A stretch of 64,000 nt of DNA, from NCBI GenBank assembly GCA_003868215.1, contig QWDQ01000006.1:124001-188000 (forward strand), in the 5' to 3' direction. The notes under the pieces were generated by a model. It searched no databases, was not told the DNA's origin, and saw nothing but the letters and a program-made list of their open reading frames with translations. The position numbers were made by a program, and so were the translations under genes. This DNA comes from Pseudophaeomoniella oleicola. Its lineage: Eukaryota; Ascomycota; Eurotiomycetes; Phaeomoniellales; Phaeomoniellaceae. Positions 1 through 13,800 of the stretch are shown piece after piece; within the stretch, counting starts at the first letter, position 1; each line of letters starts with the position of its first letter.

Positions 1-114
1 GACGCTGGTCTGACACCTCAACAAGCCGAAAGCAAGTACGTCGAGCTTGTCAACTCGCTCAAGCAGAAGTATGGTTTCGATCAGAACAAGGTCCCCGAAA
101 AGGTCGGCTCGTAG
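1..114 (+). CDS. Acyl-CoA-binding protein, C-terminal end (5' cut off by window)
   Basis: An open frame runs from base 1 and stops at the TAG at 112-114, giving 37 residues. It contains the helix pattern GLTPQQAESKYVELVNSLKQ followed by KYGF, which resembles the last helix of acyl-CoA-binding proteins (small cytosolic carriers of long-chain acyl-CoA esters), where a Tyr/Leu/Val-rich helix ends in a KYG-like tail. The catalytically uninformative C-terminus is all that is visible, so the ligand-binding residues cannot be checked. Other small helical-bundle proteins could end similarly. The gene is convergent with TDP1, about 200 bases away. Confidence 0.6.
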   Translation, partial: DAGLTPQQAESKYVELVNSLKQKYGFDQNKVPEKVGS

Positions 115-317
115 ATATACAAGGCCACGTATTCTGCGTGACTCGGTTTGGGAAGCTTTCATCAGTACATAGTGAGAAAATGCATGCTAGAAAATACGCT
201 CGAACGATGCAACTCGAAGAACGAGATAGTTGACGAACAGGAGTATACAGTCACGCTCAGCTTTCCTTCTACCCCTGCGAAACAACTTTCCATTCATCAT
301 GCTCGCAAATTTAATAG

Positions 318-2183
318 TCACCTGTCCTTATAACCTCCCCACACCCGGCCCATCCAATCGGGTTCCGGATGGTTCATAGTTGCACACCAGGGCGAATCGT
401 TCCCAGAGTACTTCGTCAAAGGTAGATCGTAAGGCATACGCAGTCCCACGACCGTGGCATCTCCTGGCTCCCCTCTAATATCCGGGTAATCAGTCCCGAA
501 CGTCGGAGCCATCACGATCTTCTTGTTCCTTGCATGTTCCTGTTGTGCCTGCGCCTCTGGCACGAAAAGCTCTGGCCAGACTAGGACCCCAATCTCATAA
601 CTCTTGACCCTGACCTCCCCTTGGCTCGTGACAGCACTTCCCCAAGCCTGTGTCGAAAGATTGGCAGAGGTCACTAGTGCCCAGTCAATCTCGTCAAGCT
701 TGTTCGTGTCTTTAAATTTAATATACGTCTTGATGTGAGGCGCTGCCCGTCTCCGCAAGGCACGTCTAGTTTGTGGCGTTGCAGGAGCAGACCAGTGGTG
801 GAGGTAGGGCTGGAGATATTGAAGCTGCTTTTGTTGTTGGAATGACTGAGTTTTCATATGAATTGATGAGCCCGAAGTATAGCCATCGAGAGACTCGCGG
901 ATTGTGTCTGCAGTGGGGAAAATGATTGAGAAAATGGGATCTGATGGCTTGAACGTGCTTTGGGTTTGCTGTGTTGTGCTGGCCGTACTGGAAAGCGTCA
1001 CAAACATGGTTTCTTTAAGGTATTTGTCGTCTCCTCCAAGTGTAGCCACTGATGACACTTGTAGGACGATGCGTGGGCGAGGAGACTTCTTCTCCGTAGC
1101 TTTTGAATCGTCGCCCCTCTTCTCAAGGCCATGTTCTGGGACCATCTGAAGTACTCTTTTGAGCGCCGGCCAACCCCATAATGGTCCATTAGGCCTCGTC
1201 TCTTTGATCTTGAGCTTCGATGGTAAAGAAGCTACTAATGCCGCCTTTACGAAGGAAAAGTCATGGCACTTCAATTTTTTGACTAGGTCCCCGAGCTTAT
1301 GATTACCGTATTGGTCGCGGTAGCCGTTGAGATATGCCAGGAGATCTTGTTTGAAACGGTGCCCAGAGCCGATCGGCTCATTCCAAGAATCTTCAAGCCC
1401 CAAGGCTTTCAGTGGCAGCAATGGAGACTGCCAGACTGCCTGACTCATGTTTGTCCAATCCTGTTTAATCATGTTTGCAGTATGAATGACAATCCTGGCA
1501 TGATCAGCGAGATAGCTGAGCTTGTTACTTGGTAGCCTTACTGAGCAAGGTCATCATGTCTCATGAGGATCATCATCTTGCTGTGATGTGTACCAAATGG
1601 ATCTGGGAGATAGGCTGTAACAGCGTTCACATTGGCCCATCGTTGGCATGCTTCCTATACTTCCGAGTGAGCCCTCCCTATGACACAACAGCCTGTGACT
1701 CACATCGATGCCGATTTTATTGGGTGCTTCCCTCTTCCAGGATCCATGCACGATCTTCACTTGTACAATGTCCCGGACATCAGAGTCAAAATGCGTCATA
1801 AGCCAGTCCACGTCAAAAAGGTAATTGAACTGCCAACATTCTTTGATCATCGGATCCCCTAGTATGTCTTCAAGCCGGAGAGTGTCCACATTACTTTGCC
1901 GTGGTAAGTCTCGGATGCTGGTCAGCCGGAAAGGCGATCTGACTATATTGCACTTTTTGCAAGGAGTTTTCAACCCAGAGTCATCCATGGGATCTGCTCC
2001 CGGTTTCTTCGCATCCGCAATGGAAGTCGTGGACGTGGACGTCCGCAGAGGTGGAGTAACAGAACGTTGAAATGTTGAGAGAAAAGCGCTTCTCCTCTGG
2101 CGAATCTCTGCGCTATCTATAACCTGGGATCCGTTGTTTTCGATCCTATGCTTCTTACGCGGAGGCTCTCCAGGATCCGCCAT
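318..2183 (-). CDS. TDP1: Tyrosyl-DNA phosphodiesterase 1 (three exons)
   Basis: Repair enzyme that hydrolyses the 3'-phosphotyrosyl bond left by trapped topoisomerase I; nuclear. Exons read leftwards: 2183-1704, 1654-1542 and 1494-318, with introns of 49 and 47 nt, give 589 residues. After a disordered basic N-terminus comes a TDP1-type stretch (KECWQFNYLFDVDWLMTHFD, then VKIVHGSWKRE). The first HKD half-motif, GTHHSKMM, lies in the small middle exon and is only recovered after splicing, followed by VIHTANMI. The second half-motif is HIKTYIKF with downstream TSANLSTQAWG. The C-terminal region has PYDLPLTKY and a Trp-rich end typical of the family. Length and order fit fungal TDP1. The start is the ATG at 2183. 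It lies tail-to-tail with the acyl-CoA-binding gene. Confidence 0.95.
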
Positions 2184-2292
2184 GCTCGATTTCTTTGCCC
2201 ACGATCAGTTGTGGTCATAGCATTGTCCATATGAAGTCAGGGAGTATGATTATGACTCAAATATGAAATCTTGCTTTGAACAAACCCCTTTC

Positions 2293-2313
2293 ATTCACTA
2301 TCACATAGTGAAT
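2293..2313. repeat. Perfect short inverted repeat (9-bp arms, 3-nt loop)
   Basis: The arms are attcactat and atagtgaat, separated by cac. It lies in the 394-bp gap between the TDP1 start and the metallophosphoesterase stop, about 110 bp upstream of TDP1. It could be a dimeric transcription-factor site or a chance palindrome; nothing else is recognisable in that gap. Confidence 0.4.
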
Positions 2314-2577
2314 CCGTGGCTCATGTATGACTGGGTGAATTTATGTGAATGATATTTATCATAGAGGGCCCCGCATGTATCACTTAGGAGGTATACGTCA
2401 AAGTCATAGTACCCAAGTCAAAAGTATACAGAAATCCTGTGAGGTTCACCATCCAATTCAATGTGCCTGTTTACAGCTTCTTGTTCAATCCGTTCTATGA
2501 TTCAATAGTTGGAGGGTTCTCCTGCAACAAAGACTACTATGTCACTTGGACAAAGGCTCGGAATCGGGTTACTCTCG

Positions 2578-3561
2578 TCATATGTTCACAACTGTAGGTG
2601 GATTGCCTAATTTTCCTGTAGAACCAACAGACAGTGCAGCATTGACCAAGATGCTTCCATTGGTCTCCCCGCCCCAGACCCTGTTCCATAGTATACCTGA
2701 AACACCATATATGACCATCTTCACTCCGTCAACCATACTTCCGATATTCAGTGCATCTCCAATGATTCCCCTTTGATCTCTACTCATAATCCTTTCATAC
2801 GCTCTTTGAGCTTCATCCCACCAGCAGAACTCTAGCCCTGGTGCTGCGTGAACGTGTCCGAAGACATGAAGCGAGGGCTTGACGCGCCATAATTCTCCCA
2901 AAAGAAATTCATCTCCCATGCCGTGGCTTAAATCATGATGCCATTTTGGAGGAGTGTGCGTGACCAGTATATCAATATTACGAGGGATAGTACCGCTCCA
3001 AGCATCGGCTCCTCGGGGGTACTGGAAAGCGAAGTCAGAACCGCCGCAGGCAGGAATTTGAGGTGCGCCGTAAATTGTCACCTGGCGAGAGGCACGTGCC
3101 GGGAAGTCCAATGTCAGTGAATTATGCTGAAGATAATGCAAAGAAAACTTCGTGGCGTAGTTCTCGAGATCGATCTTGGAGTTTTTGTCCACATGTGGCC
3201 TTGAGCGAGGATCGAACCAGCCGTCATGATTGCCGCTCACCACTACTTTGTGCGTGTGTGGTAAAGAGGATAACCAGTTCAATTGATCAATAATCTCAGA
3301 GGCAGTACCTCCATTGGCAAGATCGCCAGCGTGAATCAGCAGGTCGCCAGATGGAACAGAGGTAGTCTTGCAGTGGGTATCAGATATGCATACTACTTTG
3401 AGGGCTCTCGTTGACGGAGGGGTTGTACAGGCTGGACCGCGCAGAGACAGAATAATGTAATATAGATGGCGCAGGAGAAACCGGAGGGGAGAATAGAGAA
3501 AGTCTGTCAACGGCGGTAGCGGTTCAAAAGGTGGATGAGGCGCGGTGTGAAATAGGCTCAT
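2578..3561 (-). CDS. Calcineurin-like metallophosphoesterase (MPPED/UPF0046-like)
   Basis: Single-exon frame of 327 residues starting at the ATG at 3561. It carries the ordered metal-binding motifs of the calcineurin-like phosphoesterase fold: SDTH (residues 60-63), HAGD (77-80), GNHD (110-113), VTHTPP (about 200-205) and GHVH (235-238). These would bind two divalent metals. The motif spacing matches the small MPPED1/MPPED2-type group, whose members hydrolyse phosphodiesters; the natural substrate in fungi is not established. Residues about 22-41 are hydrophobic with scattered arginines and could be a membrane anchor or targeting segment. Product class is secure, substrate unknown. Confidence 0.9.
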   Translation of the reverse strand: MSLFHTAPHPPFEPLPPLTDFLYSPLRFLLRHLYYIILSLRGPACTTPPSTRALKVVCISDTHCKTTSVPSGDLLIHAGDLANGGTASEIIDQLNWLSSLPHTHKVVVSGNHDGWFDPRSRPHVDKNSKIDLENYATKFSLHYLQHNSLTLDFPARASRQVTIYGAPQIPACGGSDFAFQYPRGADAWSGTIPRNIDILVTHTPPKWHHDLSHGMGDEFLLGELWRVKPSLHVFGHVHAAPGLEFCWWDEAQRAYERIMSRDQRGIIGDALNIGSMVDGVKMVIYGVSGILWNRVWGGETNGSILVNAALSVGSTGKLGNPPTVVNI

Positions 3562-5249
3562 GACGATACAGTAGGTTAATATGGCTGAGTCGGAATGTGT
3601 GCAGTGTATTGGGAGCTGCGTGTTGTCTGGCTGGCTATGATCAAGTGGGATAGAAGAGCGAGTGCTGCGACGAATGAGGAAGTGGGAGTAATGAAACCAC
3701 CCGTAAGCTTGAGCTTCAGCTCACCTACCTCCTGGTACAGATCTACTGTAATGTAGTCTTATGAAGTTGCAGAGTTGCAAGCATGTCCGTAAGTTGTCAG
3801 CCTCTCGTCTTCAAGTGAAGCAGCGCACTTAATTATCACACTGTGGTAGAATGATCGGATTCTTTTTCTTTGAAGAACGGAAGGGGGAAATCCAATAGCG
3901 GTCCACGAGCTCCGGATAACCTACGCAAGTGGCTTAATTAACATGTAGTATTGCCCTGGGGAACTGGAAGGCCAGAACAGGATTGATTGAAAATAAAGTG
4001 CTGCGCGCGGCCCTACGTTCTATCGTACAGTAATTATTACCTAGATAATTGACACAGGAACATACTCAGGTAAGGAGAAAACGACTCCATGTGCCTTCGG
4101 GAGAGGCATCACAATCACAATCACTTAGCAACCGTTCGGTGCTTTGTATGCTTCTGCACATGATTAGGTACTAACTTATGTATGAGAAAGACTTCCCTGT
4201 ACCTACCTAGGTACATATAAGTTACCTAATTACGTAGTAGTTACACAGTAAAGCCAACCCCAACGCTTGTCCTATCACTAATGAAAGGAGAAAGGGCATA
4301 CTGTGACCAATTCTCTATCCATCATGCTTCTTGGATATCCATTTGCTGCAGCAGACGTCAGTGTGAAATAAGGCGTATAATTACCTGGTATATGTGTACT
4401 ACACAGTACCTGATAAATAACATATCTCAATCAAGCAATTGCGACACCCTTCTCTTTCACTCGGACTTTCTTCCACTTCTCTCATGTACAGTATATAAAG
4501 CGAGATTCAAAATATAGGCAGTGGATGCGATACCCAAAAGAACCATGAAGTCACTTTACAGTATTTGCTGAAAACGATCGGAAAAGGCTCATGGATAGAT
4601 GCAGCCCACCCACCGAAACTTCACCGGTTCCCATATTTTCCCAAGATCCAGCGCCTGTACCCGACTTTTAGACTTGCATCATCCACGTCAGACTTTTGTA
4701 TTCATCCGCCGAGCCACCTGGTGGTAATTAGAATCCGGTCTGTGATACACTACTACTACCTACTACGTAGTACTGTCAGTTATCGCAAGTTCCTCAATTC
4801 TTGCCTTGTGGACCACCATTTAATCGTTTGCTCGAAATCCATCAAAACAATAGTAGCTCCTGCTCTAGCAGCTACCAGGAAGCGGTCTGTGGTCTCGCCT
4901 CCAGCTTTAGACTCGAAATCACCGTCACCCCACACCAATCAGCGACATTCGCGCAGACCACCAACTTCAACCCACCAGCGGCTAATCAGCGCAACCAGCC
5001 TCGACCTTTGATTTCGATTTTCCACCGTGTGTGTAACCTCTCGGCAATCGCACGCCGCCGCAAGAAGAAAGGCCATTGCTGTCAGTGCCGAGGCCTTGCC
5101 CATGATCTTCGCGGTACAGTCGCGTCGGTCGCCGTCTTAAAACGTTCCAAAGACGGATATCATCCATCACGCTGGAGTGCTGCCGGTGCAACTAAGCATC
5201 AGTTGCGCTCAGGTACATCAAACAGTGCCTCAGAGGCCACTTTAAGACG
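3562..5249. other. Intergenic region and presumed long leader of the SR-protein kinase gene
   Basis: About 1.7 kb without a supported gene, between the divergent metallophosphoesterase and SR-kinase genes. It contains the palindromes tacctaggta (4204-4213) and tactacgtagta (about 4761-4772), motifs that recur elsewhere in intergenic DNA here. The long open frames at 4565-5011 and 4801-5253 begin with TTG and contain no ATG, so I do not call them genes. Two small ATG-initiated uORFs are present if this part is transcribed: 4591-4671 (26 codons) and 5102-5140 (12 codons). Confidence 0.5.
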
Positions 5250-7272
<2,023 letters not shown>

Positions 7273-8001
7273 AAACCCAAACATTGACTTTCCTTGTCCT
7301 TTCATTCAAATTTCATCTTTTTGACACGCAGTATATGACACGGTTCCATTTGCCTCATTGACGCATACTTGCACTTCCAGCAAGTGATATTCAAGTTCAG
7401 AGAATGAAGACGCATCTCATCATCATGGAGTAGGATGTTTCAAGCGGGTATAGGGAGGGTGGAAAGTTGTAGACTTCTTTGTTGGATCATGCGGGCGTAC
7501 TATATCATGCTATACGGAGACCCTATGGTTCAGATACCTCGTACTCTATGCATTCGATGTCTAACCACTTGTCGCACCAAATACGTGGCGAATAACTTAA
7601 GGACCTGTGCTCATCCCCAGGATCTGTGGACGTAATATCCTTGACGGTGATCATGGGGAAATCATCTGATCGCTTATTATTGAAGATCGTAGAAAGTGGT
7701 CTGTGCTGCTATCTCAAATAAACATGTGAATTCGACCACTTTTCTTGGGAATGACGTTGCATCATTACCCATCCACTGCCAACTTTCAATGCCGAAGCTT
7801 CATTGTGACGACAAAGCGCAGCTCTAAGTATCTCATCCTTTCCCTCTGGCCCAATCCAAATGGTGAACTTATCAGCACATGTATCCTTAACATTACACAG
7901 TTTCTAGCCTTCTCAAACATTGTTGCAGTGAACATCATCCTGTGTGAGCAGACAACGCTCTTCTTCCCTTGATCCCTTCTCCGCCGAACCTCCTACACAT
8001 C
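7273..8001. other. Intergenic region between kinase 3' end and anoctamin gene
   Basis: About 730 bp holding the kinase 3' UTR and the anoctamin promoter. The short frames at 7435-7635 and 7745-7972 have no recognisable domains or splice partners, and I see no RNA gene or repeat. Confidence 0.5.
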
Positions 8002-10410
8002 ATGGCACGAGAAAAGGCACCCACAGAGACCAATTTTGATGTCGACTATGTGATCTCCTACCGCTATCTCAATACTGGTATCTTTGATCTCCCTGCCAGT
8101 TGGAAAAACTTCCTGGGCTTACAAGACTCCTCCGCAGACAAGACAGAAGCGACTGCCCAGTTCGAGAAACTCATCCGTTCCCTCGCAGAGGTTGGTTTAC
8201 AAACAGAAGTCCGCAATGGAGAAAATCATACCCTTCTGGTCTTCGTGAAAGCTGTAGACGAGCAGGTCTTGGGACAAGTTGTATACAGATCACGGTCAGC
8301 GCTATGTCTCGCAGTACCTACAATCGCAGGGGCTAATACTTACTTCCAGTGTCAATGACTGGCTACATGGGGTGCGCCAGGCCCAGCCAGACAAAGATAC
8401 CCAAAACCTCCTGACATCAGAACCTCTCACAACTGCTGAACGGCTTCGCCTAGTTTATCATCTGATCACAGCGCCAAACGGCGAAGGAGGCGCTGATATC
8501 ACACCCAATCAAGGTGATTGGGCGAACGTACAATCAGTCTTCGCACTACACGACCCAGCAGAAGACAAGCAATGGATCAAGGAGTGGAGTGGAAAGACCT
8601 TTTTGACGCCAAAAGATCTGGATCTTCTCCGAGACAAGATGGGAGAAAAGGTATATATACTCACCTCATATCTGCCAGTAGCTGAGCTAATGCGGTTATA
8701 AGATCGCATACTACTTTGCGTTCCTTCAATCGTACTTCGCATTTTTGATCTTTCCTGCTGTCTTCGGGTTGTCCTCATGGGTATTGCTTGGTCACTACTC
8801 GTCTATCTACGCTATTGTCAATAGCTTGTGGTGTGTTGTATTCGTGGAGTGGTGGAAAAGACAGGAACAAGACCTCGCTCTACGTTGGGGCGTTCGAAAT
8901 GTTTCGCAGTATAATTACAAACGCAAAGAATTCAAGCACGAGAAGGAGACAACCGATCCGATTACAGGTCAGACGATTACGGCATTCCCTGCGAAGAAGC
9001 GCCTTGCACGACAAATGCTGCAAGTCCCATTTGCCCTGCTTGCCAGCTGCCTACTCGGAGCTTTGATCGCCATCTGCTTCGGCATTGAAATCTTTATCTC
9101 CGAAGTTTACGACGGACCCCTTAAGAGCATTCTTGTAAGTATACAAACATCTGTTTGCTGTTTCCTCTAACATTCGTAAGGTCTTCATCCCAACCGGGCT
9201 TTTAACAACTCTGGTGCCAACTATCAGCACCATTCTGACTAACGTCGCCATGAAACTCAACGATTATGAAAACTATGAGACACGCGAAAGCTATGAAATG
9301 GCTATGACGCAGAAGATCTTTGTTCTCAACTTCATCACTTCCTACCTACCCATTCTCTTGACGGCATTCGTGTATGTCCCTTTCGCTTCTTATATCGTGC
9401 CGCACCTGGACGTTTTCAGCATGACCGTGAAACCATTTGCTACCCACGAAAAGCAATTCACACCGCCCGCTAAATTCGAGATCAATCCTGCACGTCTCCG
9501 GAAGCAGGTCATTTATTTCACAGTCACCGCACAGATTGTCGGCTTTGCCGTGGAGACCATTGTACCTTTACTCAAGCAGAAGGGCACGACGAAGTTCAAG
9601 CAAATGCAATCTGAGCGGGCGGCCAAACGTGGCGGCGCATCCCCTTCAGCGTCAAGCACAGATCCCCAAGAGGAGAAGGAGTTCCTCGCTCGAGTACGGG
9701 CGGAAGCTGAACTTGATGAATATGATGTCACGGTTGATCTTCGCGAAATGTGTGTCCAGTTTGGATACCTTTCATTGTTCTCGGTAGTCTGGCCACTTGT
9801 CCCAGTCTCCTTTTTAGTCAATAATTGGATTGAACTCCGTTCTGATGCTTTCAAGATTGCGCTTGAACACAAGCGTCCCACACCTCAACGAGCCGACAGT
9901 ATCGGACCTTGGCTTGATACGCTAAGCTTTCTGTCGTGGCTTGGTAGTATCACACAGGCAGCTCTCGTCTACATGTTCAGCAACGATGGCCTAGGCCCCG
10001 ATGGCACGACTTCGGCCATCAAAGGCTGGGCACTATTACTCACGGTCTTCTTCAGTGAACATATCTACCTTGTTGTTCGCCTCGTAGTTCGAACTGTCAT
10101 CTCAAAAATCGACAGTCCGGACATGCAGAAAGATCGTGCTGAGAAGCTAATGGTCCGCAAGCGTTATCTGGAAGAAACACTTGGTGGCACTTCGGCTCTG
10201 AGAGATGTATCAAACGCTACGGCAGAGAAGATCACCAGGGAGAGTCTAGAAGAAGATGCAAGGCAGGCTAGTCTGCAAGAGAGTAGTCCTAGTGTGCGGT
10301 TCTGGGGTAGACAGAAGGGATGGCACGAGAGCACCGCCGTGGGCAAAAATTTCATCGAAGCAGGCAGTCCAGAGGCCGGAAGTACGAACGAAACCAAAAA
10401 GGAGTTGTAA
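8002..10410 (+). CDS. Anoctamin/TMEM16-family lipid scramblase or channel (four exons)
   Basis: Multi-pass membrane protein of the family that includes fungal nhTMEM16/afTMEM16 scramblases and yeast Ist2, which tethers ER to plasma membrane. Exons 8002-8294, 8350-8650, 8703-9134 and 9181-10410 give 751 residues. The N-terminal cytosolic domain has VGLQTEVRNGENHTLLVFVK, followed after splicing by VYRSRVNDWLHGVR, both characteristic of fungal TMEM16. The membrane part includes IAYYFAFLQSYFAFLIFPAV, NDYENYETRESYE then TQKIFVLNFITSYLPI, and WPLVPVSFLVNNWIELRSD. The acidic residues in the last two segments are candidate Ca2+ ligands by family knowledge. The C-terminus is hydrophilic. The start is the second ATG (8002), with catcATGG context; 7969 is not needed. 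Scramblase versus tether function cannot be decided here. Confidence 0.93.
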
Positions 10411-10861
10411 ACTGCGTCCAACTCCGTGCTTGGAGGACATAGTGGTCAGAGGGACTGGTGAGAGCATGGAAAAAGGCCGAAACCCCCCAAAAAGGGGTGA
10501 AAATGTGAACTACTAAGGTATGATCTTTTCAGCGTGGTCGGCGTAGGATTCTTGGTTCTCTAGTCTTAGCACAACTGCAGATGCAATTATACGTAGTATA
10601 CTGCTTTACTGTACCAAAAAAAAATGGATACTTCCTCATGGTTCATCGGTATGGCATACGACGCGGTGAATCAGGTTGATCCGGTCCGTATCTCTATATT
10701 ACGTATACTCGAGTGAAGAATCCGCATCCCTTCGGGCCCTGATCTAAACGACAGTCCACATGGTAGGCAGGTCACTCACGTGTCTATGTATATTTATTAG
10801 GAAAGGAAAGTCATATCTCGTCTCATTCAGTAGCTGAAAATAGCTACATAGTCATTCGGGT
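10411..10861. other. Convergent intergenic region
   Basis: 450 bp between the anoctamin stop and the SLH1 stop, AT-rich and presumably both 3' UTRs. It contains a tacgtagta motif near 10590 and a short poly-A run near 10615. No gene seen. Confidence 0.5.
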
Positions 10862-13800
10862 TCATGAAGTAGAACCAGCCTGATGATCGTGACTGCTCCA
10901 TCCACCCGATTTGGCGGTACCTTTTCCTTTGATCAGCGATTCGTCGATGTTCACGCCGATGGGCTTCGGACCATTTTGGTCGTCACTGTCGTCGTCGTTA
11001 TTCGAGGGTTGGATGGTGGCCGGGACATCGATGTTGCCGACAGGCCATTCCATACTTGGGTAGGAGTCGCTCAGGATGGTTATTTGTAGATGGCGTGCGG
11101 TTGGGGAGGGGGGAAGGTGGAGGTTGGAGGTTGCTGAGAAGTGGCCGGTGGTGTTTGCGGAGGAGGAGCGAGGGCCGGTTTTGGAGGGCCAGTTGAGCCG
11201 CTTGAGGGCTATGAGATCACCTGTGGGAGTTGTGGCGATGACGAAGAATCCTTCTGTTTGGGGTTTGGGGTAGCGCGGGGCAAAGATGCGGATTTCGGAA
11301 GATGATGAGTTGTGGTGGGGTCTGTTGATAGGAGTAGGTGGGTTGAGGCGATTCATGGTGAAGGTGAGAGTTGTGGGAGAGGAGAGGGTAGGGGATGTGG
11401 TTCGAAGGGTGGGCAAGGAAGAAAGGGTAGACTTGATTTGCGGGATGAGGGCATTGGGGCGGAGCATTCGGGTGAGATAGTTGTGTAGGTTCGATGGTGA
11501 GAGGGTTGTGAGGGTCAGAAGGTTTGGTTTCTGGGACTGTAAGTTCGGAGTTGGAGTGTCAGGTTCTAAGCCGGGTAGGATGGTGAGAGGACCATCTTCC
11601 GGCCAGCGAGCCGACTTCACGCTCTGCAGGAGTTGAAACATCAACCTTAGAGCTGTAAGATGGTTAAGTTCTGCCATTACATCTATCGCAGCCTGAATGA
11701 TACGGATACTCTGATCAAGGACACTGTTCAAGTCACCCACGTAGTCGGATATTGGGAGATCAATGCGCGTAAAGTGGGATTGGAGGAGCAGGAAGGACTT
11801 GACATGTGGATCCCACATTGGAAGATTGTTCAGAAGATCCTGCTCGGAAGAGGAAGAGAACCGGATTGGTAGGTTCTGAGCCAATTCAGCGTTGACAAGG
11901 TCCTCATTGTGACGGACTGGAAGTTCGTCGAATTCCGTGGCAAGCGATATCCATGCTAGCGCATCTTTGAAGGTCGGCTCTGGCGTAGACGAAGCTTTTG
12001 AGAGCAGCATGCGGATCGTCAGATGGGATAAGTAGTAGTACGACATTATTTTACCGAAGGGCGTCGAGTCGATATCACCATTAGAGTGAACCGTAAGGCA
12101 CGACGATTGTGCTAAACTGTCGAGGGATTTATCTACTATGCTGATCATGTAATCCGAGGCAAGTTGCCGAGCAGTAGTTTGATCATTTGCATGCTCTTCC
12201 GCGGAGATCTCAAGACCATAGTACGATGGATTCTTGTGCAAACGACGAAAGAAAAACGTCCAGGTCAGATAGTCAAGAGCGTCCTGCTTGGTGGTAATTG
12301 TTCCAGCCGAAGCTTCTGCACCCAAATGGTTATCAAGGACTTTGTGAAGTGACGATTCGACGGGGAACCCGGTATGTAGGAAATGCTTGTAGAAGGCCTT
12401 CTTCGAGTCTTGGGTAAAAATGCGTGCTATTCCCGAAGAATCAAATTGGGGACGTCCTGCTCGCCCAAGCATCTGAAGAACGTCTGTTAGGTCCATATCC
12501 TTATAACCTTCAATCTTTGCATCGAAGTACTGAGTGCCTTTTACAACAACGAGGTGAGCAGGTAAGTTGACACCCCAGGCCAGGGTTGAAGTGGCAACGA
12601 GAATCTGGATCTTATTATTGGCAAACAATTGCTCTGCCAATTGCCTGTCCGCTTCAACCAAGCCAGCATGGTGAAGACCGATGCCGAAACTTAATGCCTC
12701 CCGCAGCGCGGAATCTTTCACGAGGGTTAGGGTCATCTGCAAGTCTTCCTCCGACATTTTGACAAAGCGTCGAGGGTTATCTTCCATCCCACAATAGTTG
12801 ATCAGGTCCTTGGCAGTAAGCCGAGTTTGACGCCGGGATGCGACGAAGACAATCACAGGCTTGTCCGGTGAATGTGTCTTAATGGCGAGGAACGTAGGTC
12901 GATTCATTGATTGCATGAGAGGACAAAATCCACGTTGCTCGGGGAAGCCGTCGATGAATATCTCCAAAGGGACCGGACGGACAGAATGACGAAAGTTGAA
13001 GAGACCGCCTCCACTCTGTTTCACCCCAAGCCAGTTTGCAAGGTCGGAAGCATTGGCACAGGCTGTCGACATACCAACGAGCCGAACCGAGTTCTCGGAC
13101 TGCGAAGCAATATAATTCATACGCGAAACAATGATCTCAAGAATCGGTCCACGGTCACTCCCTAGGAGATGAATCTCATCTATAATGACCAAACTGACCT
13201 GACGCACATAACCTCTTGTTTGCCAGCTTCGGGAGATACCATCCCATTTCTCAGGGGTGGTGATGATGATGTCAGCATCACGGATCGTCCTTGTGTCAGG
13301 AGTGTTATCACCAGTCAATTCGACAAGCTTCAGGCCCATTTGCCGTGTGAGTCGTGCCCGCCAATCTTGTACTCGCTCACGGACAAGCGCTTTCATAGGC
13401 GCGATGTAGACGACTTTGGAACCTGGTCTCTCTCTAAAGGCCCACCACATGGCAAGTTCTGCTGCCACGGTCTTCCCACTTCCAGTTGGTGATCCAAGCA
13501 AGACGTTTTCACTAGTGTGATACATGGTGTGGAATATCTGCGTCTGCATCGGATTGAAGAATTGGAAACGTTTGGCATAGATTTCCTCCAACAGCGGATT
13601 CTTCAGAGCAGATGTTGGTAATGGCTGAAGATCAAGAAGATCTGTGTATAAGCTTTCGGTGTCTGGTCGAATCAGATGTTGGAAAGAAACAGGATATACC
13701 GTCTCGGCACCCAACCATCTATCGGAGACAGCTCGAACATAGATCTGAGACGGTAATGGATCAGACAGGGGGATGGTAAAGTTGAGCTCGTGGTTGTCGT

